The notes below the pieces were generated by a model. That model was given only the letters and a program-made list of their open reading frames with translations, was not told where the DNA came from and made no database searches. From Calditrichia bacterium (GTDB lineage: Bacteria; Calditrichota; Calditrichia; RBG-13-44-9; J075), in assembly GCA_020635015.1 (NCBI GenBank), contig JACKAP010000008.1, positions 1-64,000 on the forward strand: DNA of 64,000 nt, written 5' to 3'. Below are positions 1 through 8,791 of this stretch, piece by piece. Each line of letters starts with the position of its first letter. Within the stretch, counting starts at the first letter, position 1. The translations under genes were made by a program, and so were the position numbers.

Positions 1-60
1 ACATGGACAAACACCGCCTGCGGAATGTATCGCCGCTTTTGTACCGGGGGAGTTGGGTAA
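1..60 (+). other. possible 3' end of a truncated gene
   Basis: Reading frame 1 is open from the window edge to a TAA at 58-60, immediately before a repeat element begins at 62. This fits the tail of a gene lying mostly outside the window. Only 19 codons are visible and no domain can be recognised. The other frames are open here too, so this is a weak call. Confidence 0.2.
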
Positions 61-61
61 A

Positions 62-253
62 TGGCACGCAGATTACACAGATTAAACAGATTTTCGCAGA
101 TAAGACTTTACTACATGGTTACATGGTTACATGGTTAAAAGAATAGTTTTGAACAATGCCAAAGTCAAGCGTTAATATTAACTTACAGCCATGTAGCCAT
201 GTAACACCGTCTTATCTGTGAAAATCTGTCCAATCAGCGTAATCTGTGTGCCA
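62..253. repeat. palindromic intergenic element, copy A
   Basis: Left arm 62-105 begins GGCACGCAGATTACACAG and right arm 209-253 ends TCTGTGTGCCA. The arms are imperfect reverse complements, so the element can fold into a long hairpin. Inside are two smaller families: a repeated TACATGG word (about 112-137) and its complement (about 189-207). The core sequence CAAAGTCAA is shared with copy B at 1759-1959. The two copies lie in the same orientation on either side of the hydrolase gene at 269-1720. Confidence 0.75.
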
Positions 254-268
254 TTAATTTTGCAAGGA

Positions 269-1720
269 TTAATTTGCCTTCGGATAAATATAATTCTCCC
301 CAACCTTCACCCGCGTCACCTTTCCCTGCGAATCCATCTCGAACACCACCAATTCCCCATTTCCGTTCTGCCCGCTCATGCGGAAGGTGTGCTCGCCTTC
401 CGGGACCAGCTCGACCAGCTCCCCGGCGGGATCGCTCTCCGGGGGGAAACTGTAGCCGTTCATCATCAGCTTGTTGTTGAAAATTAGCACCTCGGTGTCG
501 AACCACCAGGGATCGGAGTACATGCCGACGTATTGCTGCCAGGCCGGATTGGCTTGCGCCACCGGGGTTTCCGGGGCGGTAAGCTTAGCAAGCACCGGCA
601 GGAACATCTTCAGCACCTTGTCGGCATAAAACCAGGGATCGCCGTCGTCGGCGTTGGTCAGCACGATCACCCCGACCTTGCGCTTGGGTATGAAAGCGAT
701 CTGGGTGCGGTTGCCGGCCACCCAGCCGCCGTGACCGACCACAGTGTGCTCGTCCATCTGCCAGACGGAAAATCCCAGCCCCCGGCCGCTGCGCCAGCTC
801 GGCTGCAGCCAGTGTACTCGGTGCATTTCGCGCAGGGTGCTGCCTTTCAGGATCTGGCTGCCCCCCTGCGGCCCTTCGCGGAACTGCAGCGCGAGGTAGC
901 GGGCGAGGTCTTCTACCGTCGACGACATATTGGCGGCGGGGGCGATGCCTTTCGAATCGGTGAAGGGCATCACCTTATGCGAACCGTCATCCAGGCGCCG
1001 GCTGTAAGGGGTGGCGAGACCACGCTTCTCATCTGCACTGAGAAAGACACTGCTGCGGGTCATCCCCAGCGGAGCAAGGATGTTTTTTTCGATATATTGA
1101 TCATACGCCATGCCGGAGGCCGCCGCCACCACCTCGCCGGCCAGGGCCAGGGCGAGGTTGGAATATTTGTATTCGGTTTCCGGGGCATAAATGGTTTCCT
1201 GATTGGCCAGGGCGGCGATCATCTCCTCGCGGGTGGGAAATTTATGATCGGTCCAATAAGGAAAGGCCGCCTCCCGGGGCAATCCGGACGTGTGGGTGAT
1301 CAGGTGGCGGACGGTAATCGCCGGGGCGTCAGGATGGCGGTTTTGGATCTTGAACCAGGGCAGGTATTGGGTAATCGGATCATCCAGACCCAGCTTCCCG
1401 GCATCGCGCAACTGCATCAGAGCCGTGGCGGTGAAAGTCTTGGTGATGGAGGCGATCCGGTAGATGGTCTGCGTCGTCGCCGGGGTTTTCTGCTCCAGGT
1501 CGCTGTAGCCAAAGCCCCGGGCATAGACCAGCTCCTGGTCGTATACGATCCCCAGCGACATCCCCGGCAGCCCGCGGTAATCCATCTGGGCCTTGATCCA
1601 GGATTCCAGGAGGTGGGTGTTTGAGGTAAATTCCTGATGTTCCGCCAGCGGTTTCTCCTGGGCTAACAGCGGCAGGAACAGGGTAATTGCAAACACCAGA
1701 GTGGTAATACATTGCTTCAT
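269..1720 (-). CDS. secreted serine beta-lactamase-family hydrolase (class C / PBP4*-like)
   Basis: Secreted serine hydrolase of the beta-lactamase/penicillin-binding-protein-like superfamily. The start at 1720 is preceded by GGAGGT and gives a clear signal peptide (MKQCITTLVFAITLFLPLLA). An upstream in-frame ATG at 1897 would run through a repeat element and is rejected. Catalytic motifs are in order: SxxK at S91-K94 (SITK), YSN around Y186 and HGG near H330. The C-terminal ~100 residues form a separate beta-rich domain common in esterase-type members of this family. About 483 residues is typical of peptidase S12/esterase members, longer than true AmpC. The family includes carboxylesterases, D-aminopeptidases and beta-lactamases, so the substrate is open. 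It stands alone between repeat copies A and B. Confidence 0.85.
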   Translation of the reverse strand: MKQCITTLVFAITLFLPLLAQEKPLAEHQEFTSNTHLLESWIKAQMDYRGLPGMSLGIVYDQELVYARGFGYSDLEQKTPATTQTIYRIASITKTFTATALMQLRDAGKLGLDDPITQYLPWFKIQNRHPDAPAITVRHLITHTSGLPREAAFPYWTDHKFPTREEMIAALANQETIYAPETEYKYSNLALALAGEVVAAASGMAYDQYIEKNILAPLGMTRSSVFLSADEKRGLATPYSRRLDDGSHKVMPFTDSKGIAPAANMSSTVEDLARYLALQFREGPQGGSQILKGSTLREMHRVHWLQPSWRSGRGLGFSVWQMDEHTVVGHGGWVAGNRTQIAFIPKRKVGVIVLTNADDGDPWFYADKVLKMFLPVLAKLTAPETPVAQANPAWQQYVGMYSDPWWFDTEVLIFNNKLMMNGYSFPPESDPAGELVELVPEGEHTFRMSGQNGNGELVVFEMDSQGKVTRVKVGENYIYPKAN

Positions 1721-1758
1721 ACGCACCTCCTTATTATCGGTTAAAGCTTGATAACGAT

Positions 1759-1959
1759 TGGCACGCAGATTACACAGATTAGACAGATTTCCACAGATAC
1801 GACGGTGATACATTGCTACATGGTTGAAAGAATAGAAAATAAACATTGTCAAAGTCAATAAATAATATAAGTATACAGCAGTGTAACAATGCAGCAATTT
1901 AACTATGTATCAACGTCGTATCTGCGAAAATCTGTCCAATCTGCGTAATCTGCGTGCAA
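1759..1959. repeat. palindromic intergenic element, copy B
   Basis: Same architecture as copy A. The left arm (1759-1804) starts TGGCACGCAGATTACACAG, the right arm (about 1912-1959) carries AATCTGCGTAATCTGCGTGC, and inner ends CGACG/CGTCG pair. The middle shares an AAGAATAG word and CAAAGTCAA with copy A but is otherwise diverged. The right end lies only 13 nt from the stop of the next gene (1973), so the hairpin could double as a 3' barrier. Confidence 0.75.
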
Positions 1960-1972
1960 TTCAAACCCTGGT

Positions 1973-4900
1973 TTAGCGCAAGAGGATCATCTTCCGGGTC
2001 TGCACAAACGTCCCCGCTTCCAAACGGTAGAGGTACACCCCGGAACTGACCTGCCGGCCCTGCCGGTCGCGGCCGTTCCACTGCACCTGATATTTGCCGG
2101 CATTCTGGCGGGCGTCGATCAGAGCAGCCACTTTTTCACCCAGCAGGTTATAAACAGTCAATTTCACATCACTGACCACTGACAACTGATAACCGATAAC
2201 CGTCGCCGGATTGAACGGGTTGGGATAATTCTGCCCAAGATCAAACGTCAGCGGCTGTCCTGCGATATCCTCCTCCACCGCCAGCGGATTCAGGGTCAGA
2301 GAGACGTCATCGATGAACCAGTCGTCGTTGGGGAAGAAGCCCGCCCCGCCGGTGCTGTGGAAGCGCACCTGGAACTGCCCGTGGAAATAGCTCCCGTTTC
2401 CTGCCGGCGCGCTGGCCAGATCGATCTCTTCCAAAGTGAAAGGATGCACCGGCCCGCCTTCATAAGAACGCACCCGCACCCATTCGCCGAGATCGTTCTT
2501 CAGATAGACCCGCAGGCTGTCTTCCGGCTCCGGTTCATTGCCGTTGCCCTGGGGCTGGTAGTAATAGCGCAGCGTCACCCCGCCGCTTTCCAGGCCGCTA
2601 AGATCGAGCGGCTTCAGATCGACCCAATCTTCCCCGTCCGGCTTGCCGTTGAGGTTGAGGGCGTAGTCGCCGCTGGGGGGATTGGCGGCGCGGTCGTTGA
2701 TGTCGGTATTGCTGTTGATCCACAGCCCCGGATTGGGCTCTCCCGGCACCGCGAACTCCTCCAGCAGCGGTAATGCCAGGGGGGTGCCCAGGGGCTGGGT
2801 GGGCTCGCTCTCATTCTGCGGATCTTCATTATCGATCACCGTGATGTGCCAGTCGTAAAATCCCGCTACCGGCAGATCATATAGTGCGGTATCGGCCCGG
2901 CCGGTATCGGCGCTGCTGCGGGTGAAGGTTTCCACCAGGGTGCCGTTTTGATAGAGATTGATCCCGGCGTAATCGTCCATCGGGGTGCCGTCGACATTGA
3001 CGGCGGGGCTTTCCCAGTAGATCTTCACGCTGATCTCATTGCCGGAGAGGCTGAAGCTTGCCGGCGCAGCGGGGACCGGCGATCCTCCCGCGATCCAGGC
3101 ATACTCCACCTCCGGGCTGACCATGCCGGTGGTGTTCACCCGGGCAAAAATTTTGTAGCGGTATTCCTGGCCGTCGACCAGCCCGGTGTCGGCAAACTGC
3201 TCGCTGCCGCCGGGAATCGACACCATCGGCGCGCCGTCCCGTTCGATCTCGATGGTGAACTGCTCCGGCTGCAGGGTATCGCCGGTGTTGAACAGGATAG
3301 GATCGTTCCAGTTCAGCTGCATCGAGGTGGGGGTGGTGTAGTCGCTATAGACATTGAAATTCGCCGGTGCCAGGGGCAGGGGCAGGGGAATCGTGATGTT
3401 GTAACCGCGCTGGGTGAAATAAAATTCGATGACGCTGAGGTTCGCGCCGCCGAAGAGATCGATATCCGCCTGGATGAAGGCCTGGGCGGCATCCTCCTGG
3501 TTGGTGCCGCCATTGGTCATGGAGAGCGCCTCCAGGAAGTTGCTGTCGGTGGCGGTGCGGCCGATCTCCTCGTAGATCTGCATCAGGGTGGAGGCCCACA
3601 TCTGCCCGTCGGTGTGGATGGAGCCGGTAAGCCCGCCGGGATAGGTGGCGGTGTAGTTGGTTACCCGCCCGGCCCAGAATTCATTGTGACCGTCCCACTG
3701 GAAAACCCAATAATACTGCGGATCGACCGGGGTCCATTGACCAGTGGCGCGATTGTAGGAATTGGCCCAGTAATCGCCGCAACCCTCGCTGAGGCCGTTT
3801 ACCTGGGAGAGGCTGCCGTTGGTGAGCCAGTCGTGCAGCCCGTGGCCGAGCTCGTGCAGGATCACGTCGGCGTCTTCCGAGTCGTCCACCCCGCCCTCGC
3901 CCCAGGCCACCTGGCCGGTGGAGGGAATGTAGTGGGAATTATCCGCGCCGCTGAGGCCGTGGGGATCGACCCGCACCCCGCCGGTATACTGGAAGGGCAT
4001 CAGGTTGAAGCCGAGGGTCTCGTTGATGTAGCGCATCGACTGGTCGATGTGGAAATAGACGTTGGCCGCTTCGAATTCGCTGGGATTGCGGGTGAAGTGC
4101 CACAGGCTGTCCGGGCGGCTGAACTGGCCGAAGAAGGGCGATTCGAAGTCTTCGATATTGGCATAGGGACCGTCGAGATGATACTGCCCGCCGCTGAAAT
4201 CGATGTCGAGCAGGGTGCGCTCTACGATATGCGCCAGCAGGGAGTCGGTGTCGTTATCGTTGTTGTCGCCGAACTGCCCGCCGGACTGGTAGACCGCCCG
4301 GGCGTGGGTCAGGGGATCGGGATCGAACACCCAGCCGGAGCCGTTGGTGGGCGTCTGCGGGCCGTGATAGCAGGCGCGATCCTCCACCCGGAAGATTTCC
4401 CCGGAAATTGCATCCACCAGAATTTCCCAATCGCCGAAAGTATCTTCCGCCGGCACGATGGTGATCCGGTGGGCGAGTCGGTTTTGGCTGCCCATGGCAT
4501 AGAGCACGGTCTCCTGCGCTTCATGATTGATCGATCCCCGCACCCCGAGGTAGGCTTTGGCGATCTGCGCTGCTTCGGTAATGCCGATCCGCTGCGCCGC
4601 GGGAGGCAACGCTGCCGCCGGCTGGTAGCTGTTCATCACGAAAGTGACCCGGTTATGGCGGTTGAGGTTCACCACCAGGTCGCTGCGGTAGACCGGGTAA
4701 TCCCCGGCATATTGCTGAAAGCGCACATGAAAGCCGCCGGGGGTCTCCCGGGTAACGGTATGGCGCAGGATGGCGAGATCCGCCGGTAATTGCAGCAGTT
4801 CGGCGTGGTCGCGCAGGTACTGCCGGGCCATGTTCAGCGGGCTATCCGGCGTTACCGGGTAATCGATCCGGTAGAGCGCCCGGGGAACCCCGCTCTCCTG

Positions 4901-5062
4901 AGCGATGCGCATATTGCCGAGGCGGTAGGAGGCTTCCGTCTCCTCGGGAATCATCTCCAACTGGCGCTGCCCCATCGGTTTTTTCGCTTCGGTGAAGGGG
5001 GAAAGGGCTAACAGCATCAAAATAATCGACAAAAGGGAAGACAAATTGGAACGGAATGACAT
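1973..5062 (-). CDS. secreted gluzincin metalloprotease with FTP propeptide, FN3-like repeats and type IX-like sorting tail
   Basis: Large secreted zinc protease, 1029 residues. A signal peptide (first ~26) precedes an FTP/PepSY-type propeptide (~75-225). The catalytic domain has HELGH at 403-407 and a third zinc-ligand candidate E426 in a GLSEGCGDYW motif, 19 residues after the second His, which is a gluzincin spacing (M4/M36-like). Two FN3-like domains follow (~560-750), then a jelly-roll region (~760-930), then a NYPNPFNP sorting domain ending in RKMILLR. The portion after the catalytic domain is closely related to that of the trypsin-like protease at 10703-13216. AGGAG sits just before the ATG. 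It most likely degrades extracellular protein. No protease-specific partner lies nearby. Confidence 0.88.
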   Translation of the reverse strand: MSFRSNLSSLLSIILMLLALSPFTEAKKPMGQRQLEMIPEETEASYRLGNMRIAQESGVPRALYRIDYPVTPDSPLNMARQYLRDHAELLQLPADLAILRHTVTRETPGGFHVRFQQYAGDYPVYRSDLVVNLNRHNRVTFVMNSYQPAAALPPAAQRIGITEAAQIAKAYLGVRGSINHEAQETVLYAMGSQNRLAHRITIVPAEDTFGDWEILVDAISGEIFRVEDRACYHGPQTPTNGSGWVFDPDPLTHARAVYQSGGQFGDNNDNDTDSLLAHIVERTLLDIDFSGGQYHLDGPYANIEDFESPFFGQFSRPDSLWHFTRNPSEFEAANVYFHIDQSMRYINETLGFNLMPFQYTGGVRVDPHGLSGADNSHYIPSTGQVAWGEGGVDDSEDADVILHELGHGLHDWLTNGSLSQVNGLSEGCGDYWANSYNRATGQWTPVDPQYYWVFQWDGHNEFWAGRVTNYTATYPGGLTGSIHTDGQMWASTLMQIYEEIGRTATDSNFLEALSMTNGGTNQEDAAQAFIQADIDLFGGANLSVIEFYFTQRGYNITIPLPLPLAPANFNVYSDYTTPTSMQLNWNDPILFNTGDTLQPEQFTIEIERDGAPMVSIPGGSEQFADTGLVDGQEYRYKIFARVNTTGMVSPEVEYAWIAGGSPVPAAPASFSLSGNEISVKIYWESPAVNVDGTPMDDYAGINLYQNGTLVETFTRSSADTGRADTALYDLPVAGFYDWHITVIDNEDPQNESEPTQPLGTPLALPLLEEFAVPGEPNPGLWINSNTDINDRAANPPSGDYALNLNGKPDGEDWVDLKPLDLSGLESGGVTLRYYYQPQGNGNEPEPEDSLRVYLKNDLGEWVRVRSYEGGPVHPFTLEEIDLASAPAGNGSYFHGQFQVRFHSTGGAGFFPNDDWFIDDVSLTLNPLAVEEDIAGQPLTFDLGQNYPNPFNPATVIGYQLSVVSDVKLTVYNLLGEKVAALIDARQNAGKYQVQWNGRDRQGRQVSSGVYLYRLEAGTFVQTRKMILLR

Positions 5063-5238
5063 GTGGTGCTCCTATGGAATAAAGGTGGTTGATATGGCTA
5101 TGTGTTAAATCGTGTCACTAAAAATACCGTTAAGACCCAATTTACCCCATGGGAACGAGATATCAAAAAAGTTCTGGTGCAGACCCGTCAGAGAAGATGG
5201 ATAATTTGCAGTTGCTCATGAGGACACCACCGGTAATA

Positions 5239-5277
5239 AAAACGGGGCTTGCAGCGTTTTCCTGCAAGCCCCGTTTT
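5239..5277 (-). terminator. intrinsic terminator of tRNA-Ser
   Basis: A perfect 16-bp stem (5239-5254 with 5262-5277, arm AAAACGGGGCTTGCAG) encloses a 7-nt loop. It sits directly 3' of the tRNA on the minus strand, and the stem ends in a T-run on that strand. Confidence 0.8.
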
Positions 5278-5281
5278 CTCG

Positions 5282-5370
5282 CGGAGAGGGTGGGATTCGA
5301 ACCCACGATGAGCTTTTGACCCATACTCCCTTAGCAGGGGAGCGCCTTCAGCCGACTCGGCCACCTCTCC
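5282..5370 (-). tRNA. tRNA-Ser (anticodon GCU)
   Basis: The minus strand folds into a class II tRNA. Acceptor GGAGAGG (5370 side) pairs with CCTCTCC, the anticodon loop CCTGCTAAG gives GCU, a long variable arm follows, and the T arm has GGTTCGAATCC. The discriminator base is G and CCA is not encoded. It reads AGC/AGU codons. About 89 nt, normal for serine tRNA. Confidence 0.95.
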
Positions 5371-5971
5371 AGATCACAACAAACTGTGCTATTTTCAAAA
5401 AGCACGGCAAAGATAAACCGATTATCCGGCTGAATCAAGCAAATTTTTTGTTTTAAGGGCGAAGGGCGAAGGGCGAAGGATGAATGCGGATTTCCCCGAA
5501 ATAATCGGGGCAGGCGGAGTTCGGAATGCGGAAGTGTTTTTTGCCACGGATGAACCGGATTCACACGGATGATATGACAAATGCCCCCTGTCGGGTCGGG
5601 TCGCGACCCGACCTCACACCCGCACACGCGTTTATATCCCGCACACCCCAATGGCGCACGGCGTCCAAATAACACGAACGAAGTGAGCAAACATCGTTCG
5701 CGCAGCGAACAAATATCGCGCGTAGCGCAAACATCGCCGAAGGCAAATATCGCGAGCGCCAGCGAGCAAATATCTTCGGCAAATATCTTGACTTTTTTGG
5801 ATCGAAACATTAACATCCCGTCTTGAATGCTATGAGCCAGCACTGCTATGATCTGCAGTTACGTTGGAAGCGTTCTGCGGGAGATTGCCGCGCCGCAAAC
5901 GACGCGGCTCGTAATGACAGCGCCTGATCACTGACAACTGATCACTGACAACTTTTTGAAAGGTCTTTGCC
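5371..5971. repeat. gene-free stretch packed with short repeat families
   Basis: No credible gene; the open frames are low-complexity or run antisense into the tRNA. Contents in order: GGGCGAA tandem words (5458-5480), a GCCACGGATGAACCGGATTC word (about 5543), an 18-bp perfect palindrome GTCGGGTCGCGACCCGAC (about 5594-5611), an array of small hairpins separated by AAATATC/AACATC spacers (5680-5790), half of a CATTGCGAG-type palindromic repeat (5853-5919), and a doubled ATCACTGACAACT word just before the amylase gene (5930-5955). Confidence 0.7.
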
Positions 5972-8611
5972 ATGCGTAAATCGCTATTCTCTGTAATCCT
6001 GGCCCTGTGGGCCCTGCTGGTGCTGCCGGCCGCGGCTCAGGATCCGGTGCTGTTCCAGGGGTTTTATTGGGATGTGCCCGCCGGAGGCACCTGGTGGGAT
6101 ACCCTGGCGGCGAAAAGCCCGGAATTGGGAGATGCCGGGGTGGATATGCTCTGGTTCCCCTCGCCCTTCAAGGGATTCGGCGGGGCTTATGATATGGGAT
6201 ATGGGATTGCCGACCATTTCGATGCCGGCGAGTTCGATCAGAACGGCACGGTGGAGACCCGCTTCGGCAGCCGTACGGAACTGACGGCGGCGATTCAGGC
6301 GACCCACAGCGCCGGAATGGAGGCGGTGTGCGATATCGTGTTTAACCACGTCTTCGGCGGTAATCCGGAATACAATCCGTTCCTGGAAGATTATATCCTG
6401 ACCCGCTCCTGGTGGCCGGTGATGCCCTACGACAAATATCTCTACGTCTACGAAAGCGCGCCGGCGGGGCGTTATTATGTGCAGCTGAGCGGCAATCAAT
6501 ATAATCACAGTCAGACCGGCTATGATGACCGGGAGGGCTACTATTCCATTCGCCCCTGGTTTACCCATAGCAGCGGGATGAACGCCGACGGGCAGGCCCA
6601 TTGGTACGAATGGGACATCGGCGACGGGGACAGCGGGCCCTTCGATGCTTTTCTTATCGACCTGCCCGGTCGGGTGATGGAAGGGCAGGTGAACGGGGTG
6701 GGGGATGTGGATGAGTTTTACATCGACCATACCGGGGGCTGGCTGGAGTTCAAACTCAACTCCACCGACGGGAGCGGGATGCGCGATTTTGTGGTCGTGC
6801 AACTTTGGTACGATCCCGACATCAACCAGGGCGGCGATGATTATGAGGTGAGCAGCCAGTTGAAAATATACAGCTATACCAACCTGCCCACCGCCAGCAA
6901 CCGCTTTCCCAAGGATTACCGCAATTACCATCCGACCGATCAGGCCGGGCATAACGACATCGCCTATGAGTATCATTATCCCTACTTCGGCAACGATCTC
7001 TGCTACCACTATGCCCCGACCCTCGACAGCCTGAAAGCCTGGGGGGAATGGCTGACCGGCACCCTCGGCTTCGATGGATTCCGCTTTGATCTTGCCAAGG
7101 GCACCGACCCGGCTTTCCTGGCGTCCTGGATCAACGAACCGGGCATGACCGACCGCTATTACGTGGGCGAGCACTGGAGCAGCGCCGGGGAGATCAAGAG
7201 CTGGGTCGACCAGGTGAATGCCAATCTCAGCGGCAGCCGCCCGATGACCGGCTTCGATTTCCCGCTGTTCTACGCTCTGAAGGAGATGTGCGATAACAGT
7301 GGCTACGACATCCGCGGACTGCACAGCGCCGGGCTCTATCCGCTCTACGGCAATGGGGTCAATTTAACCACCTTCGTGCACAACCACGACGTGTTCCGTC
7401 CCTACACCAGTGCCCATAATCCAATCGTCAATAATCTGGCGCTGGCCTATGCCTTTATCCTGACCCATCCCGGCACCGCCACCATCTTTTATCCCGATTA
7501 TTTCGGTGGAACTTTCTACAATGCCGATTCTTCGGAATCTTTCACGATGAATGGGTTGAAAGGCGAAATCAACACCTTGCTGAGTATCCGGGAGAATTTT
7601 GTCGGTGGGAATTTTTATGCCCTGACGGCGCTGGGCAATCCTGACTATAAGCCGGGAGACGATCCGTATAACGGCGGCACATTCAGTGAATATGCGCCGA
7701 AACTTTACGTCGCCCAGCGGGAAGGCAGCGGCGGGCTGGGAGGCAGCATTGTGGTGATCAACACCCATCCCACCGATGCGGTTGGTGCCTGGGTGACGGT
7801 GCAAGGCGCCGGGGTGGGAGCAAGTTTCCTGCGCGACCAGACCGGCAACCGCAGCGGCACAACGGAAGTTTACGGCGATAACCGGGTGTTCGTCAGCGCC
7901 CCGCCGCTGGGGTACGCCGTGTGGGCCGACGCCGATTATAACCTATCCATTCCGGTGGCGCGGCTGAAAGCGTTCCTGCGCGGACCTTATAACCCGATCA
8001 GCGGCGCCATGTCGACTTACCTGGGTGACAATGCCCTGATCCCCTTAACCCAGCCGTTCAGCGGAGCGCCCTGGTCCTACGGAGGGAGTGAGAGCGTCGC
8101 CGCCATCCCCGGCGGCATCACCGACTGGATCCTGGTGGAACTGCGCAGCGAGAATACTCCCGGCGCCAGTCCCGTGGCCCGCCGGGCGGCCTTCCTGCGC
8201 GGGGATGGGATGATCGTCGATCTTGACGGCAGCCGCCCGCTCAGTTTTGATGTGACCGCCGGGAAATATTATGTCGTGCTGCGCCATCGCAACCACCTCT
8301 CGGTGATGAGCAAAAATCAGGTGACGGTAGATGTGGCGGCAGGATTATACGACTTCAGCAGCGCTCAGGCGCAGGCGTTCGGTATCGATCCCCTGGTGGA
8401 GGTGAGCGGGGTGTTTACCATCCCTTCCGGCGACGGCAATGCCGATGATGCCGTCGATGTGCTCGACAAAAATCTGGTCTGGCGCCCGCAAAACGGGCAG
8501 GTGTGGGGGTACGGCAGCTACGGCGATTTTAATCTTGATGGCGGCATCGACGTGCTGGACTTGAACCTGCACTGGCGCCCCCGCAACGGTAGCGCTTCGC
8601 AGGTACCGTGA
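5972..8611 (+). CDS. secreted GH13 alpha-amylase-family glycosidase with dockerin-like C-terminus
   Basis: Extracellular alpha-glucan hydrolase, 879 residues, with signal peptide MRKSLFSVILALWALLVLPA. The four conserved GH13 regions are present: DIVFNH, GFRFD (nucleophile D373), VGEHW (acid/base E400) and FVHNHD (D473). Region I is followed by an insertion of roughly 200 residues before region II, longer than in plain amylases. After the barrel and beta-domain C, residues ~828-875 hold two DxNxDxxxDVLD repeats resembling type I dockerin or EF-hand-like calcium loops, each followed by an NLxWRPxNG segment. GAAAGG lies upstream of the ATG. Likely activity is on starch, glycogen or maltodextrin. 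No cohesin is seen in this window, so the tail may simply bind calcium. Confidence 0.88.
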   Translation: MRKSLFSVILALWALLVLPAAAQDPVLFQGFYWDVPAGGTWWDTLAAKSPELGDAGVDMLWFPSPFKGFGGAYDMGYGIADHFDAGEFDQNGTVETRFGSRTELTAAIQATHSAGMEAVCDIVFNHVFGGNPEYNPFLEDYILTRSWWPVMPYDKYLYVYESAPAGRYYVQLSGNQYNHSQTGYDDREGYYSIRPWFTHSSGMNADGQAHWYEWDIGDGDSGPFDAFLIDLPGRVMEGQVNGVGDVDEFYIDHTGGWLEFKLNSTDGSGMRDFVVVQLWYDPDINQGGDDYEVSSQLKIYSYTNLPTASNRFPKDYRNYHPTDQAGHNDIAYEYHYPYFGNDLCYHYAPTLDSLKAWGEWLTGTLGFDGFRFDLAKGTDPAFLASWINEPGMTDRYYVGEHWSSAGEIKSWVDQVNANLSGSRPMTGFDFPLFYALKEMCDNSGYDIRGLHSAGLYPLYGNGVNLTTFVHNHDVFRPYTSAHNPIVNNLALAYAFILTHPGTATIFYPDYFGGTFYNADSSESFTMNGLKGEINTLLSIRENFVGGNFYALTALGNPDYKPGDDPYNGGTFSEYAPKLYVAQREGSGGLGGSIVVINTHPTDAVGAWVTVQGAGVGASFLRDQTGNRSGTTEVYGDNRVFVSAPPLGYAVWADADYNLSIPVARLKAFLRGPYNPISGAMSTYLGDNALIPLTQPFSGAPWSYGGSESVAAIPGGITDWILVELRSENTPGASPVARRAAFLRGDGMIVDLDGSRPLSFDVTAGKYYVVLRHRNHLSVMSKNQVTVDVAAGLYDFSSAQAQAFGIDPLVEVSGVFTIPSGDGNADDAVDVLDKNLVWRPQNGQVWGYGSYGDFNLDGGIDVLDLNLHWRPRNGSASQVP

Positions 8612-8615
8612 TAGA

Positions 8616-8668
8616 TAAGCCGCTGCTGCGAAAGGGAACGCCTTTTTCCCTTTCGCAGCAGCGGCTTA
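8616..8668 (+). terminator. strong hairpin terminator after the amylase gene
   Basis: A 22-bp perfect stem (8616-8637 with 8647-8668) with a 9-nt loop begins 4 nt after the amylase stop. The U-tract is weak, so it may act as a 3' stabilising or bidirectional hairpin. Confidence 0.6.
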
Positions 8669-8699
8669 ATCTTACCGGTTACGGCATAATAGGAGAGTT

Positions 8700-8790
8700 A
8701 AAATTTATTCGTGTTGATTCGTGTAAATTCGTGGCAAAAAAGCACTCCGCATTCCGAAATCCGCATTCCGCATTCGTAACATCCGCACTC
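8700..8790. repeat. ATTCGTG and CCGCATTC word repeats
   Basis: Between amylase and M48 gene, ATTCGTGTNNATTCGTG-type words (about 8708-8735) are followed by CCGCATTCCGAAATCCGCATTC words (8746-8776). The second family recurs as TTCGGAATGCGGA near 5520. No coding potential. Confidence 0.6.
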
Positions 8791-8791
8791 A

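Noticed and set aside
2948..4789. 613-residue open frame on the plus strand
   Set aside because: Lies fully antisense to the gluzincin gene, has no signal, domain or ribosome site, and reflects the GC-rich codon pattern of the true gene.
5331..5843. 170-residue minus-strand open frame
   Set aside because: Runs through repeat words and into the tRNA-Ser gene; low complexity.
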